DNA of 64,000 bases from Streptomyces sp. HmicA12 (GTDB lineage: Bacteria; Actinomycetota; Actinomycetes; Streptomycetales; Streptomycetaceae): positions 1 through 64,000 of the forward strand of contig NZ_KB891804.1 in NCBI RefSeq assembly GCF_000373565.1. Direction: 5' to 3'. The notes below the pieces were generated by a model that saw nothing but the letters and a program-made list of their open reading frames with translations, was not told where the DNA came from and ran no database searches. Position 1 is the stretch's first letter; each line of letters opens with the position of its first letter. This document shows positions 11,542 to 20,981 of this stretch, in pieces. Both the position numbers and the translations under genes were made by a program.

Positions 11542-12041
11542 GTTCTCGGCCGAGGTGCGGCCCCGCGCGGAGACGTGGGGCCTGCTGGTACTGGGTGCGA
11601 TGGAAGCGGCGCTCGACAAGGTCTCGCTCGCCTGCCTTTCGTGGGGGGCAACGGCAAGGCCGCTCACGCGTCAGCGGAACGGCCGAAAGCGACCATAGGG
11701 GGCGCCTCGATCATCGCGCAGCGTGCCCAATCGGCTACGCTGCGCGCTTAAACCGTCTCCGGCCAGGCAAAACGCACATCGTCACAAGCGCCCCGATCGG
11801 GCAAACCTGTGATCTATGTCGCGGAACCGGACCCGTGCAACATGCAACGAAGTGGTCCGGGCCACTGTTCTCACCGCCGCCCTCAACGGCATCTTCCGGT
11901 CAAATCCGGAGGGACAAGCAGGTGAAGCAGGGGTTGCCTGCGTCTCACACCGAGGAGGCGGTGTGCAGCTCCGACGAAGACGATGAAGAAGAACGATGAC
12001 GGCGATGACGACCACGGGGAAGACGGGACGGCGGGCGGCGC
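11542..12041. other. Divergent intergenic region
   Basis: About 500 bp between the MHS transporter gene and the GT87/PAP2 gene. Base composition is less GC-rich near 11740-11830, fitting promoters. It contains a perfect hairpin at 11946-11965 (listed separately) and the direct repeat tgcaacatgcaac at about 11836-11848. No clear -10/-35 pair could be fixed. Confidence 0.5.
11946..11965 (+). promoter_or_regulatory. Hairpin carrying AGGAGG in its loop
   Basis: A perfect 7-bp stem CACACCG/CGGTGTG encloses exactly AGGAGG, a full Shine-Dalgarno sequence. A GTG at 11961 in the 3' arm opens a 12-codon frame rich in Asp and Glu that ends at 11999, shortly before the GT87/PAP2 gene. It could be a translated leader, but this is inference from layout. 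Confidence 0.4.
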
Positions 12042-14108
12042 GTGGCGAATGTGGAGCACAGGGGGCCGGTGTCGGGATCCGCGGGAGCGGTGACCGGGCG
12101 GATGAGCGCCGCGCGCGCGGGGCTGTGGCTGGTCGCCGCCGTGCTCGCGGTGCGCCAGCTCGTCGCGGTCCTGAGCACCCCGCGGGGTGAGCGCCTCGCC
12201 GATCTGGAGACCTGGATCGGGCCCCAGGGGGTGTTGCACGTCAAGGGCTCCCTGTACGACGCGCCCGACCGGTTCACCGGCACCCCGTTCGCCGGCCTCG
12301 TCCTCAAGCCGCTCTCCCGCGCCGCCGAGCAGGCCCTCGGCTGGGGCTGGACGTTCGGCTCGCTCGCCCTCGTCGTGGTCCTCGGCCTGGTCGCCGCGCG
12401 CGCCCTGCCGCAGCCCGTGTCCCGCCGTACGTCGCTGCTGGCCGCGCCCGTCGCGATCAGTCTGCTGATGCTGTCGCTGCCGGTGCGCGACGCGTTCACC
12501 ACCGGCCAGACCAGCATCATCCCGGTGCTCCTCGTCCTGCTCGGCTGCTTCACCGTGCGCGGGGAGAAGGCGTCCGGCGTCCTCATCGGCGTGGCCGCCG
12601 CCCTCCAGCCGACGGTCCTGCTGTTCGCGCCGCTCCTCTGGTTCACGGGCCGCAGACGCGCCGCCGTCTCCTCGGGCGTCACCTTCGCCGCCGCGACCGG
12701 CCTCGCCTGGGCCGCGATGCCGCACGACGCGTGGACGTACTGGGTGCACCACCTGGCGGGCGCGGGGCTCGCCACCAACCCGGCGGCCAACGCCAACCAG
12801 TCGCTGCACGGCATGCTGCTCCGCTTCGGCATCGAGGGGCCGCTGGAGATCGCCCTGTTCGCGCTGCTCTCCGTCACCGTCGCGGCGCTCGGCCTGCGCC
12901 GCGCGGTCAGGTACGCGCGCGACGGGCAACTGCTGCTCGCCGTCGCGATCACCGGCTGCGTGGCGGTCGCCGTCTCCCCGACGACGTGGCAGCACCAGCT
13001 GCTGTGGGTACTGCTCGCGGTCGTCGGGCAGGTCGGCAAGCGGGCCTCCGACCGGTACATGTGGCCGGTGCTCGTCGTCCTCGCGCTGACGCTGCCGTCG
13101 AAGATGATGCTGCCGAACATGACGTTCCTGGAGCCGGTCCGGGACAACATCGTGCTCATCGCCGCGCTCGCCGCCGCGTGCGCCGTCCCCTTCCTCTCCC
13201 GCACCTCGCCCCTGTTCCGCACCCCGCTCCCGACGGACTACGCGGCGCCGGTGCCCGCCCGCTGGACGTGGGTGCCGCTGGTCCCGGTCTGGCGCCGGGT
13301 CGTGGCGCGGCCGAACCTGATCCTCGAACTGCTCCTCATCCGCGTCGGCTACTCCGCGTACCAGCAGGTGCGGCTCGCGGCGACCGGCGGCACGATCTCC
13401 GGCGGCCGGGCCACCGCCGAGGCGCACGGCCACCAGGTCCACTCGATCGAGAAGTTCCTGCACCTCGACATCGAGCACTGGGTCAACCACGCCGTCGTCC
13501 AGCACGCCACCTGGCTCAAGGACTTCTTCAACTTCTACTACACGTCGTTCCACTTCGTGGTCCCGCTCAGCCTGCTCGCCTACATGTACGTCCGCCGCCC
13601 CGCCGACTACCGCTGGGCCCGCTCGGCCCTCGGCTTCGCGACGCTGCTCGCCCTCATCGGTTTCTGGGCGTACCCGCTCGCGCCGCCGCGCCTCATGCCG
13701 GGCCTCGGCTTCATCGACACCGTCCACGGCGCCCAGGACTTCTCGAAGCCGAACTACGGCACCCTGACCCAGCTCACCAACCAGTACGCGGCGATGCCGT
13801 CCCTGCACTTCGGCTGGTCCCTGTGGTGCGGCATCGTGATCGTGGTCCTCGCCCGCCGCAAGTGGGTCAAGGCCCTCGGCCTCATCCACCCGCTGTGCAC
13901 GGTCTCCGCGATCGTCGCGACCGGCAACCACTGGATCCTCGACGCGGTGGGCGGCGCGACCGTCGTCGGCATCGGCTTCTTCCTCACGTACGCGCTCCAG
14001 GGCCCCCGGGTCCGGACGGTGACGGCCGCCGCCGCTCAGGCGGAGCCGGACGGCGAGTCCCCGGGTGCGCACTCGAACCAGACCATCTTGCCGACCGCCA
14101 AGGGCTGA
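12042..14108 (+). CDS. GT87-like glycosyltransferase fused to PAP2/Aur1-type phosphatase
   Basis: A 688-residue polytopic membrane protein with two parts. Residues about 1-400 resemble GT87 (DUF2029) polyprenol-phosphate-dependent mannosyltransferases with about 10 helices. Residues about 420-670 are a PAP2 / inositolphosphotransferase-like domain with the catalytic motifs MPSLHFGW and GNHWILDAVGG (His and Asp of the PAP2 site). Such fusions are found in actinomycetes and are expected to act on lipid-linked sugars in the membrane. The start is uncertain: GTG 12042, an internal GTG preceded by AGGGGG near 12069, or the ATG near 12102. The 3' end overlaps the convergent anti-sigma-like gene by 73 bp. 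Confidence 0.8.
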   Translation: MANVEHRGPVSGSAGAVTGRMSAARAGLWLVAAVLAVRQLVAVLSTPRGERLADLETWIGPQGVLHVKGSLYDAPDRFTGTPFAGLVLKPLSRAAEQALGWGWTFGSLALVVVLGLVAARALPQPVSRRTSLLAAPVAISLLMLSLPVRDAFTTGQTSIIPVLLVLLGCFTVRGEKASGVLIGVAAALQPTVLLFAPLLWFTGRRRAAVSSGVTFAAATGLAWAAMPHDAWTYWVHHLAGAGLATNPAANANQSLHGMLLRFGIEGPLEIALFALLSVTVAALGLRRAVRYARDGQLLLAVAITGCVAVAVSPTTWQHQLLWVLLAVVGQVGKRASDRYMWPVLVVLALTLPSKMMLPNMTFLEPVRDNIVLIAALAAACAVPFLSRTSPLFRTPLPTDYAAPVPARWTWVPLVPVWRRVVARPNLILELLLIRVGYSAYQQVRLAATGGTISGGRATAEAHGHQVHSIEKFLHLDIEHWVNHAVVQHATWLKDFFNFYYTSFHFVVPLSLLAYMYVRRPADYRWARSALGFATLLALIGFWAYPLAPPRLMPGLGFIDTVHGAQDFSKPNYGTLTQLTNQYAAMPSLHFGWSLWCGIVIVVLARRKWVKALGLIHPLCTVSAIVATGNHWILDAVGGATVVGIGFFLTYALQGPRVRTVTAAAAQAEPDGESPGAHSNQTILPTAKG

Positions 14109-14467
14109 ACGCCCCACTTGGTCGCCACCGCCGCGACGATGGCGAGGCCCCGGCCGTGCTCGGCGTACGGGTCCGACAACTCCCGTGTGCCGTCCGCTAG
14201 TTGCGGCCCGTCGTCGGTCACCTCCGCGCGTACGTACCCGGCCTCCGTGTCATGGTGCAGCCGCACCTCGGCGCGGGCGCCGGGTACGTGCCGTACGACG
14301 TTGGACAGCAGTTCCGTGACGCCGAGCGCCATGTCGTCGGCCAGCTCCTGAGGCACCGACCAGTCGCCGCACAGCCGGTGGATGATGCGGCGCACATGAC
14401 GGGCCGAGTGGGTGCCGACGGTGAGGCTCAGCGAGTAGATGTGGTGCTGCTCGATTTGCTCGTTCAC
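14036..14467 (-). CDS. HATPase_c (SpoIIAB/RsbW-like) regulator
   Basis: A 143-residue single GHKL ATPase domain of the serine-kinase anti-sigma type. The N box is ELLSNVVRHV, G1 is VTDDGPQLADG, and the G2 loop is EHGRGLAIVAAVA. Homologues phosphorylate anti-anti-sigma factors or bind sigma factors. In Streptomyces one such gene commonly lies next to a WhiJ-like/DUF397 pair, exactly as here. GTG 14467 gives a normal-sized domain; the upstream frame reads into the divergent promoter. It overlaps the GT87/PAP2 gene at its 3' end. Confidence 0.8.
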   Translation of the reverse strand: MNEQIEQHHIYSLSLTVGTHSARHVRRIIHRLCGDWSVPQELADDMALGVTELLSNVVRHVPGARAEVRLHHDTEAGYVRAEVTDDGPQLADGTRELSDPYAEHGRGLAIVAAVATKWGVQPLAVGKMVWFECAPGDSPSGSA

Positions 14468-14552
14468 GGTACGAGCGTGACGAGCCGTGACTACGCTGTG
14501 CAATCGACCGAATACAACGGGCCCGCGGGTGGGCCGAGTTGAGGGGGCTTGC

Positions 14553-15386
14553 GTGGTCCACATCAACGTCCTCGACCCGAGCGCGTCGCCGCTCGATTAC
14601 TACGGCTTTGAGCTGCGGCGCCATCGCGAGGCCGCGGGCCTGACGCAGAAGCAGCTCGGGCAGATCGTCAATTACACCGGCTCGCTGGTGGGGCAGATCG
14701 AGACCGCCAGGAAGCTGCCGACCCCCGAGTTCAGCGAGCGGTGCGATGCCGCGCTGGGGACGGACGGGTTGCTGTCGCGGCTCGTCGGCCTCGTGCTGCG
14801 GTCCCAACTGCCCTTGTGGTTCCAGCAGGTTGCGGAGCTGGAGGCGCGGGCCGAGGAGATCTGTACGTTCCAGACGCACATGGTGCACGGCCTGTTGCAG
14901 ACGCGGGCCTACGCGCGTGCGGTGCTCGGCGTGATGGACCGAGAGAACCTCGACGACCGCACGGAGGTGCGGCTCGCGCGTCAGCGGATCCTGGAGAAGG
15001 ACGAGCCGCCGGTCCTGTGGGTGATCCTCGGCGAGACCGCGCTACGACAGGAGATCGGCGCCGGACCGGAAGTGATGCGGGGCCAACTCGCGCACCTGTT
15101 GGCCTACGAGGCGCATCCTTACGTGAATGTGCAGGTGCTGCCGTTCAGCGCGGGTGCGCATGCGGGTATGACAGGGCCGTACAACCTCTACCGCTTCCCG
15201 AGCGACCCGCCCATCGTCTACACCGAGGGCTATGGGCAAGGGCATCCGACCGCCAACCCGACCACGGTCAAGAACTGTTCGCTCCGTTACGATCACTTGC
15301 AGGCGGCCGCCTTGTCCATCGCGGACTCGGCTCAGCTGATCCGGCGCGTGATGGAGGAACACTATGGCGAGCATCCAGTGGCGTAA
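14553..15386 (+). CDS. XRE-family DUF5753 regulator (WhiJ-like)
   Basis: A 277-residue regulator. An N-terminal helix-turn-helix (about 15-70, FELRRHREAAGLTQKQLGQI with the recognition helix near YTGSLVGQIE) precedes the DUF5753 ligand-like domain (about 90-270), recognisable from LWFQQVAELEARAEEICTF and the VQVLPFSAGAHAGMTGPYNL segment. This is the architecture of Streptomyces WhiJ-like developmental regulators, which work with the small DUF397 protein encoded next to them. Start GTG 14553 follows GAGGGGG. The gene overlaps the DUF397 gene by 23 bp and diverges from the HATPase gene. Confidence 0.85.
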   Translation: MVHINVLDPSASPLDYYGFELRRHREAAGLTQKQLGQIVNYTGSLVGQIETARKLPTPEFSERCDAALGTDGLLSRLVGLVLRSQLPLWFQQVAELEARAEEICTFQTHMVHGLLQTRAYARAVLGVMDRENLDDRTEVRLARQRILEKDEPPVLWVILGETALRQEIGAGPEVMRGQLAHLLAYEAHPYVNVQVLPFSAGAHAGMTGPYNLYRFPSDPPIVYTEGYGQGHPTANPTTVKNCSLRYDHLQAAALSIADSAQLIRRVMEEHYGEHPVA

Positions 15387-15627
15387 GTCGAGCTACAGCA
15401 GCGATCAGGGCGGCGAGTGCGTGGAGTGCGCGCCGCTCGGAGCGCTCGCCTGGGGCAAGTCCAGCTACAGCAGCGACCAGGGCGGCGACTGCGTAGAGAT
15501 CGCCGGAACCCCCTGCACCGCCGTCGCCGTCCGCGACTCGAAGAACCCGGCCGGTCCGAGTCTCACGTTCACCCCGGAGGCGTTCGGACGGTTCGTCGCG
15601 GGGTGCGTGAACTCCCCGGCGCTTTAG
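15364..15627 (+). CDS. DUF397 protein with duplicated core motif
   Basis: An 87-residue partner of the WhiJ-like regulator. DUF397 proteins normally have one W-R-K-S-S-Y-S-x-x-x-G-x-x-C-V-E core. Here it occurs twice, WRKSSYSSDQGGECVE and WGKSSYSSDQGGDCVE, before the usual VAVRDSKNPAGPSLTF and FTPEAFGRFV. At DNA level a stretch of about 42 bp is repeated 71 bp downstream with about five changes, which points to a recent tandem duplication. It overlaps the regulator gene, so translation is probably coupled. Its 3' end overlaps the PucR-type gene by 4 bp. Confidence 0.85.
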   Translation: MASIQWRKSSYSSDQGGECVECAPLGALAWGKSSYSSDQGGDCVEIAGTPCTAVAVRDSKNPAGPSLTFTPEAFGRFVAGCVNSPAL

Positions 15628-16820
15628 GAGTCGTTGAGGTGCAGCGCCCGTAGCGCCGCCTCCATGGCGAAGCGGTGGGCCGGGTCGTCCAGGCGGTCGC
15701 CGAAGTGGGCGTCGAGGTTGCGCAGGCGGTAGCGGACCGTCTGGGCGTGCACGCCGAGGACCTCGCCGACCTGGTCCGCGGTGCCGCGCGTGGTCAGCCA
15801 GGCGTGCAGGGTCTCCACGAGGCGGGCGCGGCGGGAACCCGAGGCCTTGTCGAGCGGGGCCAGCTCCCGCGCGGCGATCTCCTTGACCAGCGCGGGGTCG
15901 GCGAGCAGCCAGAGCGTCACCAAGTGATCGGCGCAGTCGAGGACTTGGGAATCGGCAACGATGTCATCGTCGGCGAACTGAAGCACCCGGCGGGCCCAGC
16001 GCAGCGAGTCGGCGGCCTGCTCGGTGGGCACGGTCAGACCGATGGCGTACGAGCTGCCGGGGGCGGTGGCCGTCAGCATGGCGCGGCGTTCCGGGGTGAG
16101 CGGGCCGGGAATCAGGAGGTGCGGCTGCGGTGCGCCGAGATCCGCGAGGACATCGATGGCCAGACCCGCCTGGAGGTGCTCGGCCGGCGTCCGTAAGGCG
16201 ATCATGGTCACTTCGGCCGGAAGAGGCCAACCCGCCTGCTCACACAGGCTGTTGATGGTGGTGTGCGTCAGCGGAGTGCCCGCGAGCAGCAGGTGCAGTA
16301 ACCGTCTTCGCAGCACCTCTCCCGCCGCGCCCGCCTTCGACTGCACCTCCATGTACCCCTCGTGGGAGAGGGCTTCGAGCTCGCCGATGTAGGCGAAGAC
16401 GGCCTCGGCGAAGGTCAGCAGGAGGGTGGGGGAGAGGTCGAAGCGGCGGCCCAGGTCCTTCGCGCGGCGCAGGGCGACCCGGGCGCCGAGCCGGTAGGCG
16501 CCCTGGAGGGTGGCCAGGTCCCGGCCCTCGTACGCCTCAACTCTGCCGAACGTGCGGAGCAGTTCGTCGCGGGTCGCGGTGGAGGCGTTGGGGTCGGCGA
16601 CGCGGTCCACGAAGGCGTTCAGGCTCTGCTCGACGCCCTGCCGGATGGCCGTCTCGTTCGGTCCGCTCAGCAGCGCGGCGTACTCCGGGAACGCGCGCGT
16701 GACCTCGACCTTGATCTCCTTGAGCAGGCCGGGGAGTTCGGGACGCATGATGCGGGCGAACTCCCGGGGCAGCGGTACCGGGGGTTCCTCGACATCCGTC
16801 GTGTGCGCAGGCAGGGACAT
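15624..16820 (-). CDS. PucR/CdaR-type helix-turn-helix regulator
   Basis: A 398-residue regulator. The N-terminal part (about 1-170) is an alpha-helical RsbRD-like/sensor region, the middle is a GGDEF-related CdaR-like region, and the C-terminal 60 residues form the PucR HTH (HTH_30): ADQVGEVLGVHAQTVRYRLR, followed by LDDPAHRFAMEAALRAL. Members activate neighbouring operons in response to metabolites. Here the nearest candidate targets are the secreted-protein genes further right. Downstream it converges on the DUF397 gene. Confidence 0.8.
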   Translation of the reverse strand: MSLPAHTTDVEEPPVPLPREFARIMRPELPGLLKEIKVEVTRAFPEYAALLSGPNETAIRQGVEQSLNAFVDRVADPNASTATRDELLRTFGRVEAYEGRDLATLQGAYRLGARVALRRAKDLGRRFDLSPTLLLTFAEAVFAYIGELEALSHEGYMEVQSKAGAAGEVLRRRLLHLLLAGTPLTHTTINSLCEQAGWPLPAEVTMIALRTPAEHLQAGLAIDVLADLGAPQPHLLIPGPLTPERRAMLTATAPGSSYAIGLTVPTEQAADSLRWARRVLQFADDDIVADSQVLDCADHLVTLWLLADPALVKEIAARELAPLDKASGSRRARLVETLHAWLTTRGTADQVGEVLGVHAQTVRYRLRNLDAHFGDRLDDPAHRFAMEAALRALHLNDS

Positions 16821-17015
16821 GGCCGCGTCCTCCCTCGTGCGGGCGCCGGGTGGGGGTCGGGCGGACCGGCGCAGGGCTGCGCTGTCCCGCCCGCCAGGTG
16901 CGTACCAATGGGGCTAATGAAAATTAGAACAACTACTGTGCGTTGTACATCTGTTGCGCAGGGATTGATCGCGGTGTGGGAGATGTGGCTGAGAAGTGAT
17001 GGGCCGGTGAGGTGG

Positions 17016-18524
17016 TCACGGGAGCTTGGTCGGGGGGAGGGTGGCCATCACCGGCGGGCAGCCGAGGCTGTACTCGGGAGCGCAGACCGGTGCCTGGTTC
17101 ATGGCGATCAAGTTGTCCGGGCCGCTGATGGAGGCGGTGAACAGAGGGCTGAGGTTCTCCCCGCCCGTCCCGCAGCCGGTGAAGGCCGGGATCGTGACCT
17201 TGCCGGTGAGGAGACCGCCGAACAGGACGTGCGTGTACGAGCCGGTGCCGTCATCGTTGATGGAGCCGCGCAGGGTGACCCGGAAGGGCTCCTTGGTGCG
17301 ACAGTTGCTCCCGACGGCAAGGGGTGTGCCGTTCACCTTTGCGGACCGGATATGGATGGTCTGGAAGAAGGTGATGACGGCGTAGGCGCCGGAGATACCG
17401 TCCGTGTTGCCGGTGGAGATGCTGACGAGTCCGGTGTCGAACCCGACCTTCGCGGAGACCGGGGTGAAGCCGAAGGCGAGGAAGGTCGACTCGGAGTCCG
17501 GAAGGGTGAGTCTTCCGATGGAGTCGATGCTGTTCCAGAAGTTTCCGTTCGGGTTGGTCGCGTTGGAGCCGCGGATGCCGCCGCTGATGTTCATGAGCGC
17601 CGGTGTTCTGGACGGATCGTTGATGATCATCGATCCGTTCTGCTTGCGGACCGTGGCCAGCCCCGCAGCGTAGGCGCACCCGCCAAAGCCCGGTGAATGG
17701 TTCACCTCCGGAGGTGCCGGTGGTGGTGGCAGCTGGCTGAGGTCCGGTTCCCCGGTGGGCCGTTCCCCGCAGGTGACGTCCGCCGCCTTCGGCTGTTCCT
17801 TGGGAGTGACGGTGAGTCCGTCGCGGGACCCGTGTTTTCCCTCGCCGGGCTCCGTCGACGAGGACGGCGATCCGCCCGGCTCCGTCTCGGCTCCTCCCGG
17901 GACGGCCACGCGGGCCATCAGCGGGTCGGTGTCCTTGGCCGGCGAGCAGGTGACGGCGACCGCCGTGCCGGTCGAAGGTGTCACCGTCAGGGCGAGATCA
18001 CCGGCCACCAACTCGATGTCGCCGGGCGAATCGACGGTGATCGAGGACACGTCTCCCGTGTGCGGCAGAACCAGGTCTGTGCCGTCGGAGGGCATGGTGG
18101 CCCGACCGCTCAGCCCGGACCAGGTCGCATCCGCCTTCTCCCCGTTCTGCCGGACCTCGACGCCGAGGGTCGCCTCGCTCGTCAGGTCGCCCCCGGCGGG
18201 GAGAAGGTCGGCGAGTCCGGCACGCGGCAGCACGGCCTCCACCTGGACGGGGCCCGCCTGGATCGGCTGCCCCGTGACAGCCGTCGTCGGCAACTGGGTG
18301 CTCACCTTCACGGTGGCGGCCAGCTTCGCCACCGCCGTTCCGTCCGTGCCCGCCGTCGCGGGCAGGCCGCACTCGTAGGCCAACTCCACGGCGGAGGGCG
18401 GCTGTTCATCGGCTCGCGACCCGGACCCGGACAGCAGCCCGGCGACCAGCGCGGCCGAGGCGACCGATGCCACCCGTACCGACCGCCGTGCAGGCGGCCC
18501 GGTTCGCTTGTCGATCGCTCTCAT
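17016..18524 (-). CDS. Secreted DUF6801-type protein
   Basis: A 502-residue exported protein of unknown function. A signal peptide (about 1-38, twin Arg/Lys-rich start then VASVASAALVAGLLSGSG) leads into a DUF6801-like beta-rich region (about 45-200). A Ser/Pro/Glu-rich linker (about 215-260) follows, and then a second, Cys-containing region (about 275-490) with GSNCRTKEPFRVTLRG. A similar SNC element (GSNCYIGTKSAP) occurs in the secreted protein encoded at 19617, so the two may share a fold. Its position next to two other secreted proteins and upstream of the Mce operon suggests a surface role, but there is no direct evidence of function. Confidence 0.65.
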   Translation of the reverse strand: MRAIDKRTGPPARRSVRVASVASAALVAGLLSGSGSRADEQPPSAVELAYECGLPATAGTDGTAVAKLAATVKVSTQLPTTAVTGQPIQAGPVQVEAVLPRAGLADLLPAGGDLTSEATLGVEVRQNGEKADATWSGLSGRATMPSDGTDLVLPHTGDVSSITVDSPGDIELVAGDLALTVTPSTGTAVAVTCSPAKDTDPLMARVAVPGGAETEPGGSPSSSTEPGEGKHGSRDGLTVTPKEQPKAADVTCGERPTGEPDLSQLPPPPAPPEVNHSPGFGGCAYAAGLATVRKQNGSMIINDPSRTPALMNISGGIRGSNATNPNGNFWNSIDSIGRLTLPDSESTFLAFGFTPVSAKVGFDTGLVSISTGNTDGISGAYAVITFFQTIHIRSAKVNGTPLAVGSNCRTKEPFRVTLRGSINDDGTGSYTHVLFGGLLTGKVTIPAFTGCGTGGENLSPLFTASISGPDNLIAMNQAPVCAPEYSLGCPPVMATLPPTKLP

Positions 18525-18640
18525 CCGGTCCTTGCCTCCTGAAGTCGTGTTCTCTCACCCGATGCCGGTCCGGCCCCGCAAACGCGTGCGCGCCCACCGC
18601 CGAGTGGGAGCTCGACGGCGGGCTGAGCGGTGCTACGCGA

Positions 18641-19616
<976 letters not shown>

Positions 19617-20552
19617 ATGGCCACTCTCAGACGTATGTCAGTCCTCGGCGCGACGGCCGCCCTGGCCACGATCGCCTCCATCGGTACGTCCTCCGCGGCC
19701 GGCACCCAGCTGAACGGGAACTGGGCGCCGTTCAACCGCTGCCCGGTCGACAACGCAGCCATGCTGGCCGCCGACGGCATCACCGACCAGGCGACCTGCA
19801 TCTCGTCCAGCTCGCCCAGCGGCGTCATCAAGATCGGCAGCTCGGTCGTGCCGACGGGCAAGACCGACCTCCAGGTGGGCATCGTGACCCACTCCGACGG
19901 GACCAACTCGGTGATCGCGCCCTCGGACGGCGCGCTCATCGCCGACCCCGCCGACCTTCCCGGCGGCCTGCTCGGGCTGATGTGTCCCAGCTCCGTACCC
20001 GTCGTCAGCGCCGTCTGCGGGCAGATCACCAACAGCACGACCAACCGGATCGTGGCGACCGTCGAATCCGTGGGGACCCCCTCCGACTTCCAGCTGCTCG
20101 CCGGAGTCTCCGAGGGGGTGCCGATCATCTCGATCCCGGTCCGCATCCACCTCAGCAACCCGCTCATCGGCAGCAACTGCTACATCGGCACCAAGTCCGC
20201 GCCGATCATCCTGCGCCCGGGGAACGCGGCGGCGCCGAACATCGCCGCGGACAGCGCCACCTCCAACGGCACGCCTGCCGAGACGGGGCCGTTCGGCCGC
20301 CTCGCGCTGACCGGCTCGACCCAGCAGGACCTCACCTTCGCGGCGCCCGGCGCCAGCGGCTGCGGCCCCCTCGGGCTCGGCGCCTTCAACTGGGCCGTCA
20401 ACCTCAAGTCCGGCCTCCCGGCCGCCTCGGGTGTCAACAGCGTCAAGCTCAACAACACCTCGACCTACCTGGGCACCCTGAACGACCCGGGCGCCGCCGC
20501 ACCGAACCAGGGCAAGGTCTTCTCCCAGTACTGGCACTCGGCGGTCAAGTGA
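19617..20552 (+). CDS. Secreted protein of unknown function upstream of the Mce operon
   Basis: A 311-residue exported protein. Signal peptide about 1-27 (MSVLGATAALATIASIGTSSAAG). The mature part opens with LNGNWAPFNRCPVDNAAM and contains paired Cys (CISSSSP, MCPSSVPVVSAVCGQ, GSNCYIGT, SGCGPLG), with many Ser/Thr/Asn and beta-strand-like alternation. No enzymatic motif is recognised. The frame is open 63 codons upstream, but ATG 19617 follows GAGAAGGG and starts directly at a signal peptide. It is the + strand gene immediately before mceG, separated by a structured 430-bp leader. Confidence 0.6.
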   Translation: MATLRRMSVLGATAALATIASIGTSSAAGTQLNGNWAPFNRCPVDNAAMLAADGITDQATCISSSSPSGVIKIGSSVVPTGKTDLQVGIVTHSDGTNSVIAPSDGALIADPADLPGGLLGLMCPSSVPVVSAVCGQITNSTTNRIVATVESVGTPSDFQLLAGVSEGVPIISIPVRIHLSNPLIGSNCYIGTKSAPIILRPGNAAAPNIAADSATSNGTPAETGPFGRLALTGSTQQDLTFAAPGASGCGPLGLGAFNWAVNLKSGLPAASGVNSVKLNNTSTYLGTLNDPGAAAPNQGKVFSQYWHSAVK

Positions 20553-20981
20553 CCGTCTTGTCGCCGGGTGATAAATCCGGGGGCGGAATCGGACGGGGCA
20601 CGGAAAATTGGCGAATCGGTATTGCTAGGCAAGGTTACTGAGCCGTAACGTCGGGAAAAGTTCCTCCTCTCCTGGTCGGCGCCCCCCGTTGGCCAGGAGG
20701 TGCAAGAGATGCCGGCCGGAACCCTCCTTCCTGACCGGCATCTCCGTGGCGGGGCCCCATCTTTCACCGCACCCCCGGTGAGGTGCGGCCCCGCCACGAA
20801 CTACGCGGCAGCCTCCAGGACTCAGTGTTTTCACTCATCTCCCGACAGGAGAGAACTCGTCTCTTGTCACCGGATGACAAGTTTTCAGGAAGATTCGGGG
20901 CGACCGCTCCGAGATCTTGTCCGGCACGTATGAAGCGAATTACCGTGCGCTGCCGAGTTCGCTCGCTGAAGGTGAGAAGCG
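20553..20981 (+). promoter_or_regulatory. Structured leader and operator region of the Mce operon
   Basis: A 429-bp gap with several perfect elements: the GTTAC-N6-GTAAC operator-like repeat (20634-20652), stem GAGATGCCGG/CCGGCATCTC (20706-20744), the adjoining stem CGTGGCGGGGCC/GGCCCCGCCACG (20745-20798) with an inner TCACCG/CGGTGA pair (20764-20781), and CTTGTC-N7-GACAAG (20863-20881). A sequence resembling the last, CTTGTCGCCGGGTGATAA, occurs at 20557. The adjacent stems could stack as an mRNA leader or terminate transcription from the upstream gene. No known riboswitch class is recognised. Confidence 0.5.
20634..20652. promoter_or_regulatory. Candidate operator GTTAC-N6-GTAAC, copy 2
   Basis: GTTAC-TGAGCC-GTAACGTC, about 330 bp before mceG and 82 bp after the preceding secreted-protein gene. 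It matches copy 1 at 19317-19335 in both arms and spacer length. Confidence 0.45.

Noticed and set aside
11996..12190. Small + frame beginning at ATG 11996
   Set aside because: Arg/Gly/Ala-rich and out of frame with the GT87/PAP2 gene that covers most of it.
11883..14117. 744-codon minus-strand frame
   Set aside because: Antisense to the GT87/PAP2 gene, rich in Arg, Asp, Glu and Gly with no recognisable domain.
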